DNA from: Actinobacteria bacterium RBG_16_64_13
Lineage (GTDB): Bacteria; Actinomycetota; Thermoleophilia; RBG-16-64-13
DNA: 5,627 bases
Direction of reading: 5' to 3'
Assembly (NCBI GenBank): GCA_001768675.1
Contig: MELN01000033.1
Location: forward strand, 18,083-23,709
The notes beneath the pieces are model-generated. The model did not search any database, had not been told where the DNA came from, and worked only from the letters and a program-made list of their open reading frames with translations. The number at the start of each line of letters is the position of its first letter. Position 1 is the first letter of the stretch. Positions 5,511 through 5,627 of this stretch are shown here, piece after piece. Made by a program: the position numbers and the translations under genes.

Positions 5511-5527
5511 CCCCGAAAGGAGCCGCT

Positions 5528-5627
5528 ATGCCCCATGCACTAGTCCAAGCCATGGTCGACATGAAGGAGAAGGAAGCTCTCCAGATGGTGGAGGAGCTCT
5601 TGGCCCAGGGGGAAGACCCGGGCAAGA
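5528..5627 (+). CDS. N-terminus of a second corrinoid protein (3' end outside window)
   Basis: ATG 5528 is preceded by AAAGGAG at 5516-5522 with a five-base spacer, an ideal ribosome binding site. The 33 visible codons read ALVQAMVDMKEKEALQMVEE then LLAQGEDPGK after the first three residues. This is the opening helix pair of the corrinoid-protein cap domain, where Gly-x-Asp-Pro ends the second helix in many MtaC/MttC-like proteins. The B12-binding domain would lie beyond the window, so cobalamin binding is inferred from the cap domain only. It is divergent from the GntR regulator, and the operator-like sites and leader described above lie before it. Having two corrinoid-protein genes on either side of one regulator suggests two methyl donors or two methyltransferase systems under one signal. 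Confidence 0.78.
   Translation, partial: MPHALVQAMVDMKEKEALQMVEELLAQGEDPGK

Overview
The window looks like part of a catabolic island from a GC-rich, anaerobic or strictly fermentative/acetogenic bacterium. The evidence is a tungsten-type aldehyde:ferredoxin oxidoreductase (AOR) with its own MoaD-like protein, plus two corrinoid-protein genes of the kind used in methyl transfer from methoxylated or methylated compounds. Such gene mixes are known from acetogenic Firmicutes, anaerobic Actinobacteria (Coriobacteriia-like) and related lineages. The taxon cannot be fixed from this sequence alone. No RNA genes, CRISPR arrays or mobile elements were seen.

Layout, left to right. (1) The 3' end of a gene resembling the C-terminus of 2,4-diacetylphloroglucinol (DAPG)/phloretin hydrolases, which cut a C-C bond between an acyl group and a polyphenol ring. 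(2) A gene-free stretch of about 200 bases holding a candidate promoter and a perfect 7-bp hairpin just before the next gene. (3) A probable operon on the + strand: an AOR-family oxidoreductase (TTG start with a strong ribosome binding site), a MoaD/ThiS-like protein ending in Gly-Gly that starts 2 bases after the AOR stop, and a zinc-dependent medium-chain alcohol dehydrogenase. (4) On the - strand and convergent with it, a two-gene unit: a GntR-family (HutC-type, UTRA domain) regulator followed 22 bases later by a corrinoid (B12-binding) protein. (5) A 286-base divergent control region with HutC-type operator-like dyads, a candidate promoter and a highly structured leader. (6) The first 33 codons of a second corrinoid protein, on the + strand and running off the window.

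How the parts may work together (inference): corrinoid proteins accept methyl groups from O- or N-methylated substrates via methyltransferases that must lie outside the window. The AOR and alcohol dehydrogenase could interconvert acid, aldehyde and alcohol forms of an aromatic or short-chain compound. The DAPG/phloretin-hydrolase-like enzyme would release an acyl acid from a polyphenol. A plausible theme is anaerobic breakdown of methoxylated and acylated plant phenolics, with the GntR regulator controlling the demethylation arm. No single gene here is novel by itself. The combination, and the control region at 5242-5527, are what deserve a second look.
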